Below, in pieces: positions 43,773 through 53,482 of a stretch of 64,000 nucleotides of DNA. Source of the DNA: Hermatobates lingyangjiaoensis. Lineage: Eukaryota; Arthropoda; Insecta; Hemiptera; Hermatobatidae. The stretch lies in NCBI GenBank assembly GCA_026182355.1, contig JAPFBL010000002.1:372001-436000 (forward strand), read 5' to 3'. Both the position numbers and the translations under genes were made by a program. Below the pieces are notes generated by a model, which did no database searches, was not told the origin of the DNA, and saw nothing but the letters and a program-made list of their open reading frames with translations. Each line of letters opens with the position of its first letter. The first letter of the stretch is position 1.

Positions 43773-44269
43773 CATTCATCAATGACTCATCATTCATATA
43801 TTTTTTTCTTTATTCATACTGAAACAAGTGATGTAAGATATCTGGTGATGTATTGAGAAGAGGAGGCAAGAGAGGTATTTTCAAGTGCGTAAAGTGTAGG
43901 AAAAGGGAATAAAAGACGAGGCAGGCGAACAGGGAAAACAAAGGCGTTCAGAAACAAATAAGCGACTGTTATCCGCTAGATATCAACCCTTGTATATAGA
44001 TATGCAAAAAGTAATTTACTTTTTAACTATATATAAATTATTTTTAATATGACTTCCAATAAGTTCACCGATTCATGGTCTCAAAACCCTAACTAACCAT
44101 TTGGATAACGTATTTAAAGCCGAACCAACTAAACTCACTATTAATAATATTGTAAAATTATTTCTGTGCGTCTTGATCAATCCGTACATTATGACAATGA
44201 AGGGATCACATAAAAATTTAGTAATTATTAGGGTTGATTTATCAAAATAATTTTTATATATTATTAAAC
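43773..44269. other. AT-rich sequence, no clear feature
   Basis: A plus-strand piece near 44100-44180 has short open runs, but I cannot assign it. Confidence 0.35.
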
Positions 44270-44690
44270 GAACCGTTGACCCCTTTCAATGGACCTTAAC
44301 TTAAAATAATCATTTTGATCATAAATACCTAATAACTTTTTAGCATATTTAACGATTTCTTTGGTTTCAATTTCTTCTAAGTTACTTTTCATTTCTAAGT
44401 TTTAGTAATTTTTGATTATTACCCTTTTAAGTTTAGAATAAGAGTCGGCATAACCTTTAGGTACACTAACAACTTCGTTCATTTCTACAAGTCCATAAAA
44501 TATTTAAATTATCAACATCTATATTATCAAATTTTTGTAATTTTGTAATTCAGACACGTTTAGCTACCTGAATGTAATTTGTATTTCTAGACTTAGGTAC
44601 AAAATTCAACCCCTATTGTAATGATGTAACTGTATTATTATCTAATATTTCATCAGAGAAGTTAATAAATAATGTTGTTGGGTCCCAACA
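44270..44690 (-). pseudogene. Possible PLE-like coding remnant
   Basis: On the minus strand, GLNFVPKSRNTNYIQVAKRV (about 44570-44635) resembles the segment that follows the N-terminal domain in PLEs. Further downstream come MKSNLEEIETKEIVKYAKKL and KLRSIERGQRFV (44270-44400), which I cannot place. Frameshifts intervene. It may be a PLE of another lineage or a different element. Confidence 0.4.
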
Positions 44691-44879
44691 ACACAAAATT
44701 ATTAAATTAAAAACACACAATACAATTAAACAATACAATACAAAATTAGTATCTGGGTCCCAAGGATTACTCGCATATAATGACTGAAGTTTATATATTT
44801 ATTAAGTTGTGAAAACAATCAGGAATGGATAGCAATATTTCAAGGTTAGTCAAGTATCACAATTAAAATGAAAAACAAG

Positions 44880-45000
44880 AAAGATTGGTTTCCAGCCGTT
44901 GCTGCGCCACGTGTTTGGTCTTTCTGACTTTATTTCCCTAAAGATGGTTAAAACCAAAAGGTAGGGACTGTAAGTGTATGTTTTTTATGTTATTTTATTA
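44880..45000 (+). mobile_element. Decayed family H end
   Basis: A degraded plus-strand family H end with a ribozyme relic at 44932-44976: CUAAAGA, stem II GGU/ACC, AAAA in place of GAAA, and the downstream 'gactgtaagtg' block. It precedes a TA tract. Confidence 0.55.
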
Positions 45001-45009
45001 ACTTTGGAC

Positions 45010-45039
45010 TATATATACATATATATATATATATATATT
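45010..45039. repeat. (TA)n microsatellite
   Basis: TA repeats between two family H ends. Confidence 0.9.
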
Positions 45040-45050
45040 TCGAGACCAAC

Positions 45051-45066
45051 GAGACCAAGCACGTTG

Positions 45067-45102
<36 letters not shown>

Positions 45103-45118
45103 CAACGTGCTTGGTCTC
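45051..45118. repeat. Perfect 68-bp palindrome with an (AT)16 centre
   Basis: GAGACCAAGCACGTTGTA is followed by 32 bp of AT repeats and then the exact reverse complement. Because the AT tract is self-complementary, the whole segment is one perfect palindrome without spacer. The outer blocks belong to a family H unit. Confidence 0.9.
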
Positions 45119-45214
45119 CCATTCTCTTTTCTCCTGAAGACGGATTACCCGAAAATTTGAGTCTGTAAGTGCGTTTCCCTACTTTGTGTGTTGCTCTTTG
45201 TTAATCTCGAACTC

Positions 45215-45215
<1 letters not shown>
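45119..45215 (+). mobile_element. Family H end with ribozyme
   Basis: The plus-strand family H 3' end runs from the palindrome to a TA tract at 45216-45253. Confidence 0.75.
45125..45170 (+). ncRNA. Hammerhead ribozyme, family H (intact core)
   Basis: CUGAAGA (45134-45140), stem II GG/CC with an AUUA loop, GAAA (45151-45154), AAUU, U17, and stem I CUC/GAG. Confidence 0.72.

Positions 45216-45253
<38 letters not shown>
45216..45253. repeat. (TA)n microsatellite
   Basis: TA tract to the right of the family H end. Confidence 0.95.
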
Positions 45254-45255
<2 letters not shown>

Positions 45256-45337
45256 AATAGACAATATGTCGTCTAGTTCTTTACGAGGGCCTAGGTTATT
45301 ATCTTGATAATAACCATAGGTCCTCTCTTCATTAATT

Positions 45338-46386
45338 GGCTATGGACTATAATTGTGCCAGAATGATCAGTTCAAAGCCAATCACATCGCAACCTCTACT
45401 TCAATGACCTTTTCACCTTGTGTTCAATATTGAGAACCTTATATTCAACTTAATATATTAGAAAAACTATAATAAACTTAGAAGTAAAAATTAATATAAT
45501 GAACTAAATAAATAGAACTGTATTTTTATTGAAAATAACTATATAGCTATAGTGTATCTAATGAGATTTCATTATACATTATTATAATAAGTAATAACTA
45601 TTAATGAATATGTATAAACTTACAAAACAATTTACAAAAAATAAAAGTATTAATTGTAATAGTATTAATAATTATAATATTATACTTTAAAAAAAAATAA
45701 CATTGCACTTTGGAATGTTAGGTTTTCTTGCCGTATGCTAGTAATCATGGCTTAAATCGACAGTGGATTTTCGCCTCTCTTTTCGATTTTACCTCTCTGT
45801 GCTCGCAAAGTCCTGACAGTTCAGATTATGCCGAGCAGCTCAGTCGTTCTTTTTTTTCCATTCGGATTCAGCCACTCAACTATGACCTTTCGAAAGTTTG
45901 CAAGAGTAGAGTAGTCACTGCTTTGTACCTTTCTGTTAATGTTATTAATTCAACACCAGAAATATTTTTTTATATGCGGCATTAATTCACTCTTTTTTTT
46001 TTAAAAAAAATGATTAAATTGGATTATAGTAATGGCAGTGTAATTTATAGAACTATCGATGTAAGACGTTCTATAAGAAAAAACAAAACTACGGAGTATT
46101 TCTGCTACGATATTCCACTTTATGATTGAAGCTTAGTTAATGACTGGTTCAATCAAATGTTTGGAATTGGAGAAACCTCATCTCGAGAACAAATAAGTCT
46201 TGTGGACTCATGCTTATCATTGTGCCAGAATGTTCAGTTCAAAGCCAATCGCATTGGCAACCTCTACTTCATTGGCCTTTTCTTCTTGTGTACAATATTT
46301 AAAGTCTTACATTCAACTTAATATATTAGAAGAACTAAAGTAAACTTAAAAGTAAAAATTAATATAATTACCTAATAAAAAGAACA
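45338..46386. repeat. Direct repeat pair enclosing 690 bp
   Basis: 45338-45526 and 46216-46386 are direct copies, about 85% identical, sharing 'attgtgccagaatg' and 'cattcaacttaatatattag'. The spacing would fit small long terminal repeats, but there is no primer-binding site or polypurine tract that I can see. The ORF at 45728-45985 between them is unrecognised. A duplicated dispersed repeat is equally possible. Confidence 0.6.
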
Positions 46387-46419
46387 AGAAAAGACATCTT
46401 GTACCGGGTGTTACCAGAA

Positions 46420-47037
46420 TACGAGGTGCGATAAATAAGTTAGGACACTTTTTGAATTCGCCTTGCTCTGTACACCATAAATTCTAATATTTTTGTTGTT
46501 TTAGTATACTCGGCATGATTATATGTTTACATTTTTTTACTAGTATACTCGGCATGATTATATGTTTACATTTTTTTACTATATTGCATGTGTTGTTTTT
46601 GTGTAAGAGGCATAACATTTAGATTCGTGTTTTGCGTATTCGTCGATTTTTTGCTATTAAAAAAATAATTACCTGTAGAATAAAATGTTTTACACCACTT
46701 ACATACGTTTATTTGATCAAGTTGACTCATCGTATTCCACTATCAACATGTAAAGAGTTTTTGAGCACTAAATATTATTTTTCACACAAACATTTACACA
46801 AACTCTCTGATAAATTATTTTAAACACTAAAACAAGGCACAGCACCTAAAAACGCGTCCAACCTTGATAATATCGTTTATCCTATCACATAAAAAAAAAC
46901 AGATGCAATATAGTGAAAACTATAAACATATAATCACGATGAGTGTACCAACAGAACAACAAAAATTTTGAAATTAGATTGTACGAAGAGCACAAAATTT
47001 AAAAACTCATCTTTTACTTTTTGATCGCATCTAGTAT
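46420..47037. mobile_element. mariner-like MITE
   Basis: Long imperfect terminal inverted repeats of about 190 bp (46420-46612 and 46855-47037) begin and end at TA. The outer end TACGAGGTGCGATAAATAAG resembles Tc1/mariner termini, and the right end reads TACTAGATGCGATCAAAAAG on the minus strand. No transposase is present; the inside ORF (46632-46823) has no DDE-type motif. It would have been moved by a transposase from elsewhere. Confidence 0.7.
46502..46579. repeat. Exact 39-bp tandem duplication
   Basis: Two identical 39-bp units lie head to tail within the left inverted repeat of the MITE. The right inverted repeat has the unit once. Confidence 0.9.
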
Positions 47038-48943
47038 AAAGAGAAGAATATCCTAAAATTAACTAAAACTTGATTATAAAGAATTTTAAATGCCCTACGA
47101 TAGAAGTTATCAAATTAATGCGTATAAGAAAAAAAAGCCATACGAAAACATTATTAAAAAAAAGATGTAAGGAAAACGACAACAGTAAGATCTAACATTG
47201 TATGTTTTTTTTCTCCTTATAAGTTTATGCATATTCTAAGAACTGATACTTTAATGAAGAAATGCAAAAATTAATTATTTAAATATCAAATACAGAACTA
47301 CATTAGGTATTATTCATCAGTTATGTAAAAATCGCCTTGAAAAGATATACTAATCAATAAGTATGTGTCCTTGGAATTGCGTACGTATTCCTGCTTTACA
47401 CAAAAGATAAGCAATCATTTTTATCAGTAGACAGTTGAGTGTTGTACAAGATGTAGCATCAAATGCAATAAATGTTTATAGCCGTCCTAATTGTCACAGC
47501 TTTTAACGTAAGCTCCACTTATTAAAAAAACAACAACTCAGTATAGTTTTAAACAATCAACAGAGGTACAAAGTACAAAGTCTAAGTTGGCTTAACTAAC
47601 TGTGATGGTTAAATTTTAAAATTCAAAATTTAGGTTTTTCTGGATATGTAATCAAAAAAGCTGAACGCTTTTATGCTTCTATAAGTTCTGAATGCCTATT
47701 TTAATCAAACTTTTCAACTTTACAAATTTAGATATGAAATAATATAAAAGTACCATCTCTTTAAAATTACTTGCCTTGTTATTTCTAAACTAAATATATA
47801 ATAGAATGAAAGAATGGCTTTTTCTCTGCTAGTCGCGTGTTAAGCAAGCAGTAATCATTTGCCTTCAAGATCAACTCCCACTAAACCTGGACGAATTTTT
47901 AAACCGGTTAAGTATGAAAAAATTGCAAGTCAAGCTTCCATTCTAATTATGCTAAGTTATAACGAACTGTTGGATTGGGATACTGAGAAATCATTTAAAA
48001 TACAAATAAACATTTAAATATATAAAAAAAAGACAAATAATACTTTAAAATATAAATTAGAGACTAAATGAGCATATAGCTTTTTTAGGATCTTTCAAAA
48101 ACAAAGTTCTTAAAGCGTAAAAATTAACTTTTAATAATTGATATCAGTATTACTACTTTACATTTCAAAATTTACTGAAATATTACTTATTAAATTAATA
48201 ATTATTTTAACTATTAGAAACTTAATTATAAACTTCATTATAATTTTGCATTAAATATCACAAATCAAATCATTATTATCGAAATAATTATTCTATAACA
48301 AATTTATTGAATGTTAAAGATTATATGAAATGTGAATTTTAAAGCAACTCCATATATAATAATTTGGTTTTATGGTATTTATTACACTAGGATATAGTTT
48401 TCAAATTATATTTCTGCAGAAGTTGTTTACTCTTAACGTATTAACACTTGAAGTGTAAAACTTTAACTGTTTATAGACATCACTAAATCTGTACCAAAAA
48501 ATAGTAAAATTTACAAAACTTATGCTAATACTTCTCTAAGAAAATTAAAGCACGTATTTCAAATTTCCTAAAGAAGTTATCATTAATCATTTTCTATTTG
48601 ATACTAACATATCTATTCAAATAAGGGTAGACACAAGAACTTCGCTTTTATATCAACGCATTATCAAACCAAACCTTAAGAAATTAACTACGTTTTAAAT
48701 AGAGTAAGTCGATGTCAAATTCATGATCATAAATCATTAGCACAAAAAAATACATGCACCAATTGAATATATTACAGATCAGAAATATTTATAATGTATA
48801 TATAAAATGTATGGAAGTACTAAGGTAACAATTTATTAAAATATTACCCAAAATAGCATCTAAAAGAGACAAAAATGCAATGGCCTACGAAAAGAATAGA
48901 TCAATTACAGAAAAGGACACTTAGAAAGAAACACCACAAGAAG

Positions 48944-48947
<4 letters not shown>
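47038..48947. other. AT-rich sequence, no feature seen
   Basis: Nothing recognised. Confidence 0.4.

Positions 48948-49003
<56 letters not shown>
48948..49003. repeat. (AC)n microsatellite
   Basis: About 55 bp of AC repeats; a short TA tract follows at 49037-49066. Confidence 0.97.
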
Positions 49004-49004
<1 letters not shown>

Positions 49005-49218
49005 CACACACAATCACACTGACTTAACTTGTTTTAATATATATATATATATAAATATATATATATTATGTATAAATTATAATGAAAGCAGTACAAAGAT
49101 AGATAGTTACAAATAACTATCCTTCTATCTTTAAGCTGTTAATTCTAAAGTCCTATAAAACGTTTCATTTCTTATATATATATCAATGATCAAACTACAA
49201 TATGAAATGGGAAAACAA

Positions 49219-49261
49219 GACTAAGATCTTTTAACCGTAACAAGCGGTCTTCGTCAGAGTC
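49219..49261 (-). ncRNA. Hammerhead motif, family A (G12 lost)
   Basis: Stem I GACU/AGUC, CUGACGA, stem II ACCG/CGGU and AGAUCU are perfect. GAAA reads AAAA, which removes the general-base G12. Confidence 0.65.
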
Positions 49262-49274
49262 AAAAACCCAACTC

Positions 49275-49317
49275 ACATCTGACGAAGACCGCTTGTTACG
49301 GTTGAAAGATCTTAGTC
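49275..49317 (+). ncRNA. Hammerhead motif, family A (core intact, stem I cut)
   Basis: CUGACGA, stem II ACCG/CGGU, GAAA, AGAUCU and U17 are all intact. The 5' strand of stem I is lost at the palindrome centre. Confidence 0.7.
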
Positions 49318-49380
49318 TTGTTTTCCCATTCCATATTGTGGTTTGATCATTGATTGTTATTTCAAGTGTTTATGTGAAAT

Positions 49381-49382
<2 letters not shown>

Positions 49383-49425
<43 letters not shown>
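49383..49425. repeat. (TA)n microsatellite
   Basis: TA tract between the family A unit and the PLE N-terminal unit. Confidence 0.95.
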
Positions 49426-49428
<3 letters not shown>

Positions 49429-49685
49429 AAAAACAAAACAGTAGTTGGCAGAAACTTGCTTCTTTATAAGTCTCTCTATCTTCGTAAATAAGGATTTCAT
49501 TGTTGTATCTAAACTATATAACAAACCTCCTACACAGTTAACAGTGTAGGATATTTGTTATATAAATTAGATACAATAACGAAATCCTTATTTAGGAAGA
49601 TAGAGAAACTTATAAAGAATCAGGTTTCTGCCAACTATGGTTATGTTTTTAATAATATGTGCTTAAAAGAAGGACTGAAACCAAA

Positions 49686-49690
<5 letters not shown>
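49426..49690. mobile_element. Palindromic PLE N-terminal fragment
   Basis: Inverted arms of about 100 bp meet at CCTACACAGTTAACAGTGTAGG (49519-49540, two blocks of a small palindrome). The plus arm (frame 49555-49690) encodes KLDTITKSLFRKIEKLIKNQ and then a VSANYG and CLKEGLKPNFT block, which is the PLE N-terminal pattern. It then passes into AC and TA repeats. No ribozyme is visible at the centre. Confidence 0.7.
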
Positions 49691-49721
<31 letters not shown>

Positions 49722-49743
49722 TATATATATATATATATATATA
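49690..49743. repeat. Compound (AC)n(TA)n microsatellite
   Basis: AC repeats followed by TA repeats abut the coding fragment. Confidence 0.95.
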
Positions 49744-49871
49744 CAGAAATACTGCAATTATGCTTTGATATATGCTGATTATGTGTATATAAATGTATCA
49801 GATATATATGTATATAAATATATGTATATTATTTATAGAAATATATAAAAATATGTGTCTTGGATAAATAA

Positions 49872-50090
49872 ATATCAACGTCTAAGTCACATAAGGGACT
49901 TCAAGAATATGAGTAACATTTTCAACAAAAACTAGTGGTCTTCGTCAGAGTCTCATTCATGCTGTATTAGTGTGTCACTGCCGAAGACAACTTGTTTTGG
50001 TTGAAAGATGTTAGTCACATTCCTGAAATGATTAATGTAACTTAGGCGTTGATTTTGATTTCACATGTTTACTGAGAAATCTTGTTATAC
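49872..50090. mobile_element. Palindromic unit, HHR family A variant
   Basis: Arms 49872-49952 and 49972-50055 are inverted and diverged. Ribozyme relics: minus at 49913-49953 (CUGACGA intact, GAAA intact, stem III lost), plus at 49973-50018 (CUGCCGA). No TA tract at the left. Confidence 0.65.
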
Positions 50091-50203
50091 ATAAATATGT
50101 GATGTAGAGCAAAAACTGAAGTCAGTTTTATGTGAGTAACAGAACAAACAAGTTATACAATTAGTGCATATATGCACATATATATATATACTTATTTTTT
50201 ATA

Positions 50204-50206
<3 letters not shown>

Positions 50207-50250
<44 letters not shown>
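50207..50250. repeat. (TA)n microsatellite
   Basis: TA tract left of the next family A unit. Confidence 0.95.
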
Positions 50251-50253
<3 letters not shown>

Positions 50254-50455
50254 ATTAAACCACAATATGGTTTAAATTCTAAGTGGAAAAAATACTAAGA
50301 TATTTCAACCACAACCAGCGGTCTTCGCCAGAGTTAAACACCCAACTGATTAAGCCCGCTTGTTGTGTTTGAAAGATCTTGGTCTTTTTTTCTCATTTAA
50401 TATTGTGGTTTGATCAGTGATTGTTATTTCACGTGTTTATGTGAAATCTTGTTAT
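50251..50455. mobile_element. Palindromic unit, HHR family A
   Basis: A minus copy (50251-50340, ribozyme relic 50291-50335 with CUGGCGA) joins a plus copy (50351-50455) whose ribozyme lacks the first box. Outer ends match other family A units. Confidence 0.7.
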
Positions 50456-50499
50456 TAGATATACTTATACATACTAATTCAAAAATGAAACAGTCCGTT

Positions 50500-50640
50500 A
50501 GGATAACTTTTGAGAATATTGAAAGAAAAGAAACAGAGGAACAGCAACATAACTGATATCAATATTTCAAATTCATCATTAGAGCAAGAGGAGTCAACCG
50601 GTAAACAACAACTCAGGGTTTTCTGTGTTTTTTTGTCAAT
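50500..50640 (-). mobile_element. Decayed family G unit
   Basis: Minus-strand ribozyme relic at 50551-50590 (CUAAUGA, GAAAUAUU). Outer parts match family G ends ('gaaacagag' against 'ttttctgtgttt'). Confidence 0.5.
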
Positions 50641-51045
50641 CATTATATATATGTATACAGAAATATACCTTTATCCTATTAAGACTAAATGTGCTAAGCA
50701 CCTAATATGAAATTATATTTCATATTTGAATTCGCATTCTATTCTTGCTTTAGTAACCAGGGCAAATTACACAAAATCATATTGCAAGTTAAGAACTTGA
50801 AAAAATATAAATTATTCTGAGGATCCCAGCAATCCGAAAAATGTCTTTATTCACTGAAATGTAATTTCCTGGTCTTCATTACTGGTATCATTTATGAAGC
50901 CTATAAACTCTATTGGAAGGGTGGTCAATGTACACTGAATAACTGCTATTATTATGGTGTTGGTCTTGAAAAGTTGTAGCTTAGAAAAAGCGAAGTTGAC
51001 GTTAAGTTTTTTTAAATGGCTGTGTACCTTGTGAGTGGGTGATGA
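50641..51045. other. AT-rich sequence, no feature seen
   Basis: Nothing recognised. Confidence 0.4.
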
Positions 51046-51213
51046 CTAGGTGTTGGAGCGGTCCATAGCGGGCCTGGCGCTAAGCAGGAGGACACACACC
51101 GCGAGGACGACACACAACAACGCGCCTCCACCCCCCACTCCGCCACCCACCCCACCAGCGCAATCCTTCAGCTCTATGGGTCGTAGTGACGCCTCACCTG
51201 TCACCCAGTCCAC
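51046..51213 (-). CDS. Putative terminal exon of a host membrane-anchored protein
   Basis: A GC-rich island on the minus strand gives an open frame from an AG acceptor (CTCTCAG then GTGGAC at 51213) to a TAG stop at 51046-51048, 55 codons in phase 0. It reads VDWVTGEASLRPIELKDCAG, a Gly-rich spacer, then the hydrophobic ALLCVVLAVCVLLL and a short polar tail SARPAMDRSNT. Third codon positions are strongly GC-biased in an AT-rich region, as expected for a conserved exon. The end looks like a C-terminal membrane or GPI-type anchor. I do not recognise the protein. Upstream exons would lie at higher coordinates. A GC-rich retroposon relic is the alternative. Confidence 0.45.
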   Translation of the reverse strand: MDWVTGEASLRPIELKDCAGGVGGGVGGGGALLCVVLAVCVLLLSARPAMDRSNT

Positions 51214-52902
51214 CTGAGAGTCACAGTGTCTGTAGTCTTAACGTGTACTCCCCATGTACCAACATTTTTATATCCATTCAATCCGACATTATTTTCTTCT
51301 GTTGAAACCCGCAAACGAGAAACACAGTTACATAGAATTCAATAAGATGGTATAACATTTGAACATCTGCTTCCAAATCTTTATTAGCAATAACCGTCTA
51401 ATTTATGACCAGTGTTAGCTACTTATGTCCATATATTTAGTCAAAAGAAAGAAAAAGCTACTTAAGTTTTCAAAGTATTTTCATATTCTCACCATTTTGA
51501 AACAGATAGATTGCCTAAGGTCATGAAATCAGTAGACGTTTTCTGCCATAACAGATTCTTCAGTAGAACACAGGGTCTCAACCCAAATTCTACAAAATTA
51601 CTAATTCTAATGTGATAAAACCGATGAGACAATATGCATTGAGGGATTGTTGGTTTTGTTCATTTTCCTGTATTTTCATATCTATTCACCAATTTGTCTA
51701 AGCTTGCTCTGCTCGACAGTTTTTTTAAACACCAGGTGATAATTTATGATAAACAGTTGGTAAGTTATGGCTCAAGACGCTTTTGTCGCTTTAAGATCCG
51801 CCTGCATATTTCTGTCTACACCCACAGGTGCTTTAACTTAATGTATTACAATCTACTTACCAATATCCCTTATTTTAATTATATTATTTATATGAATATA
51901 TATTACTTATATTATTTAGTGACTTCAATTAAACACTTACTACTACTCTTCCTTCATAACTTAATTGTGATTTCAGAGTTCAAATTCACAGTATTCAAAT
52001 TCGTATTTCATTATACTCTAGAAATTTAAGATTCTCAAATCTATGAAATTTGACAAAAAATTAAACAAAAAATTAACAATTTATAACAAAAATGCATGAG
52101 TTTTCAATTAAGGCAAAGAGCAATAAAGCTATAAAAACTGAATATTGATTCTGGATAATGGTTTGCTTACTATACTTGTCCTCTAAGTTTAGTATTTATT
52201 TACATTCTTTACATTGACTTAGAAATTTTTTGAGTTAATCCATTGAAATAAAGTTGATGTTTAAAGGTTTAAAGAAAAGTTTTTAAATAATTTAAGAACT
52301 TTACATGAGGCATAAAAGAATAAAATTTTACCATATATGTAAAACATCAACGCCAATCAAATATATAATTTCTGAAGCTTTCCATGGTATGATTGATTTG
52401 TCTAGCAAAATGCTCTAATCAATCTGTACATTACACACTTCAACAAAAATTAATATCAGATGTAAATTTTTTTTTGTGTTTATGAATCATATTCTTTTCT
52501 ACTGTGTTGTTGACAAATATCATGTTTTTTTACTATTCTAGTCTAGTAGTTGATATCTACTATTTTCAATATTTCAAGCTTACAGGCATAAAAGTTTTAA
52601 ATTACTCAAGAGCCGGCTTTAAATTTGATTATAACCACTGATTGACCAGTATGCAAAACTGGTTAATTATTAATATATTTTTTCTTAATATACATTTAGA
52701 GCAACCTAAATGTATATTAATTTCCCTTTTGACAGAAAGGAAAAAGTAATTTTTAAAAAAATATTAGCATGTCATAAAATTCCCAGTATAATAATTATAT
52801 AAAAGCCCAAAAAAGTAAACCATAATTCAAAATTGAAAACATTCTTTGAAAAGTAATAACTGAAATTATCATACATCTTAAATTAAAAATTATCTGACAA
52901 CG
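51214..52902. other. AT-rich sequence, no feature seen
   Basis: Could be intron if the exon call is right. The ORF at 51694-52029 is low-complexity. Confidence 0.4.
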
Positions 52903-53310
52903 ACATTTTTCCTGACATGTTTCTGACATTTTTCAGACAAAACAGGAGTATTTTCAAGTTTTAAATCGGAAATTTTGGCTTAAATCTTCAATATAGAAGG
53001 AGGTCAGATTAACTATGTAAGAGATCCACTGGCTATTGGGACAAAAGCAATGTTCTCCTCTCCGAGATTATTTCGTAACAGGAAATCTACACTTTTGCTT
53101 TTCAAAAATGTTATTACCGTCGTTGTTACACTAATGATATTATATGCATCAGTGGTGTGAAAGGAAATGAAAGACTAATAAACATCTCCCATTTAGACAT
53201 TTACAATTCGCTTAAATGGGACAAATATATTGCATACCAAAGAAGTTTCATATTATGTTTACTTATATTAAAGTTGAGTTTAGGGCACTCCAGATTTTTC
53301 TCTCAAAATC
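52903..53310 (+). repeat. Dispersed repeat R3, copy 2
   Basis: Matches 6088-6550. Its tail block ('gttgagtttagggcactcca') has relatives at about 55150-55175 and 59200-59230, so the family has at least four members here. Confidence 0.7.
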
Positions 53311-53444
53311 AAAAACATACAGACGTCTTATTTAAAGGATTAGTATAAAAAATTTGAATAAAAGATGTTTTTATGGTTTGATATGATAGGAAAAAATAAT
53401 AAAATACTTATAACTGAACAAGAAAATGTTAAACAAACATATTC

Positions 53445-53482
53445 TTAATATGTACGTATTATGATCATCTTCAGGGCTAAGG
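53445..53482 (-). ncRNA. Half hammerhead remnant, family B
   Basis: Minus strand UAGCCCUGAAGAUGAU is retained; the GAAAC half is gone. Confidence 0.45.

Larger units (their letters stand above)
49175..49382. mobile_element. Palindromic PLE-derived unit, HHR family A
   Basis: A minus copy (49180-49268) and a plus copy (49275-49382) of the family A end meet with almost no spacer; TA tracts flank. Both ribozymes are nearly complete. Confidence 0.82.

Noticed and set aside
45728..45985. 85-residue ORF between direct repeats as a Gag-like protein
   Set aside because: No zinc knuckle or other Gag motif, and no LTR hallmarks around it.
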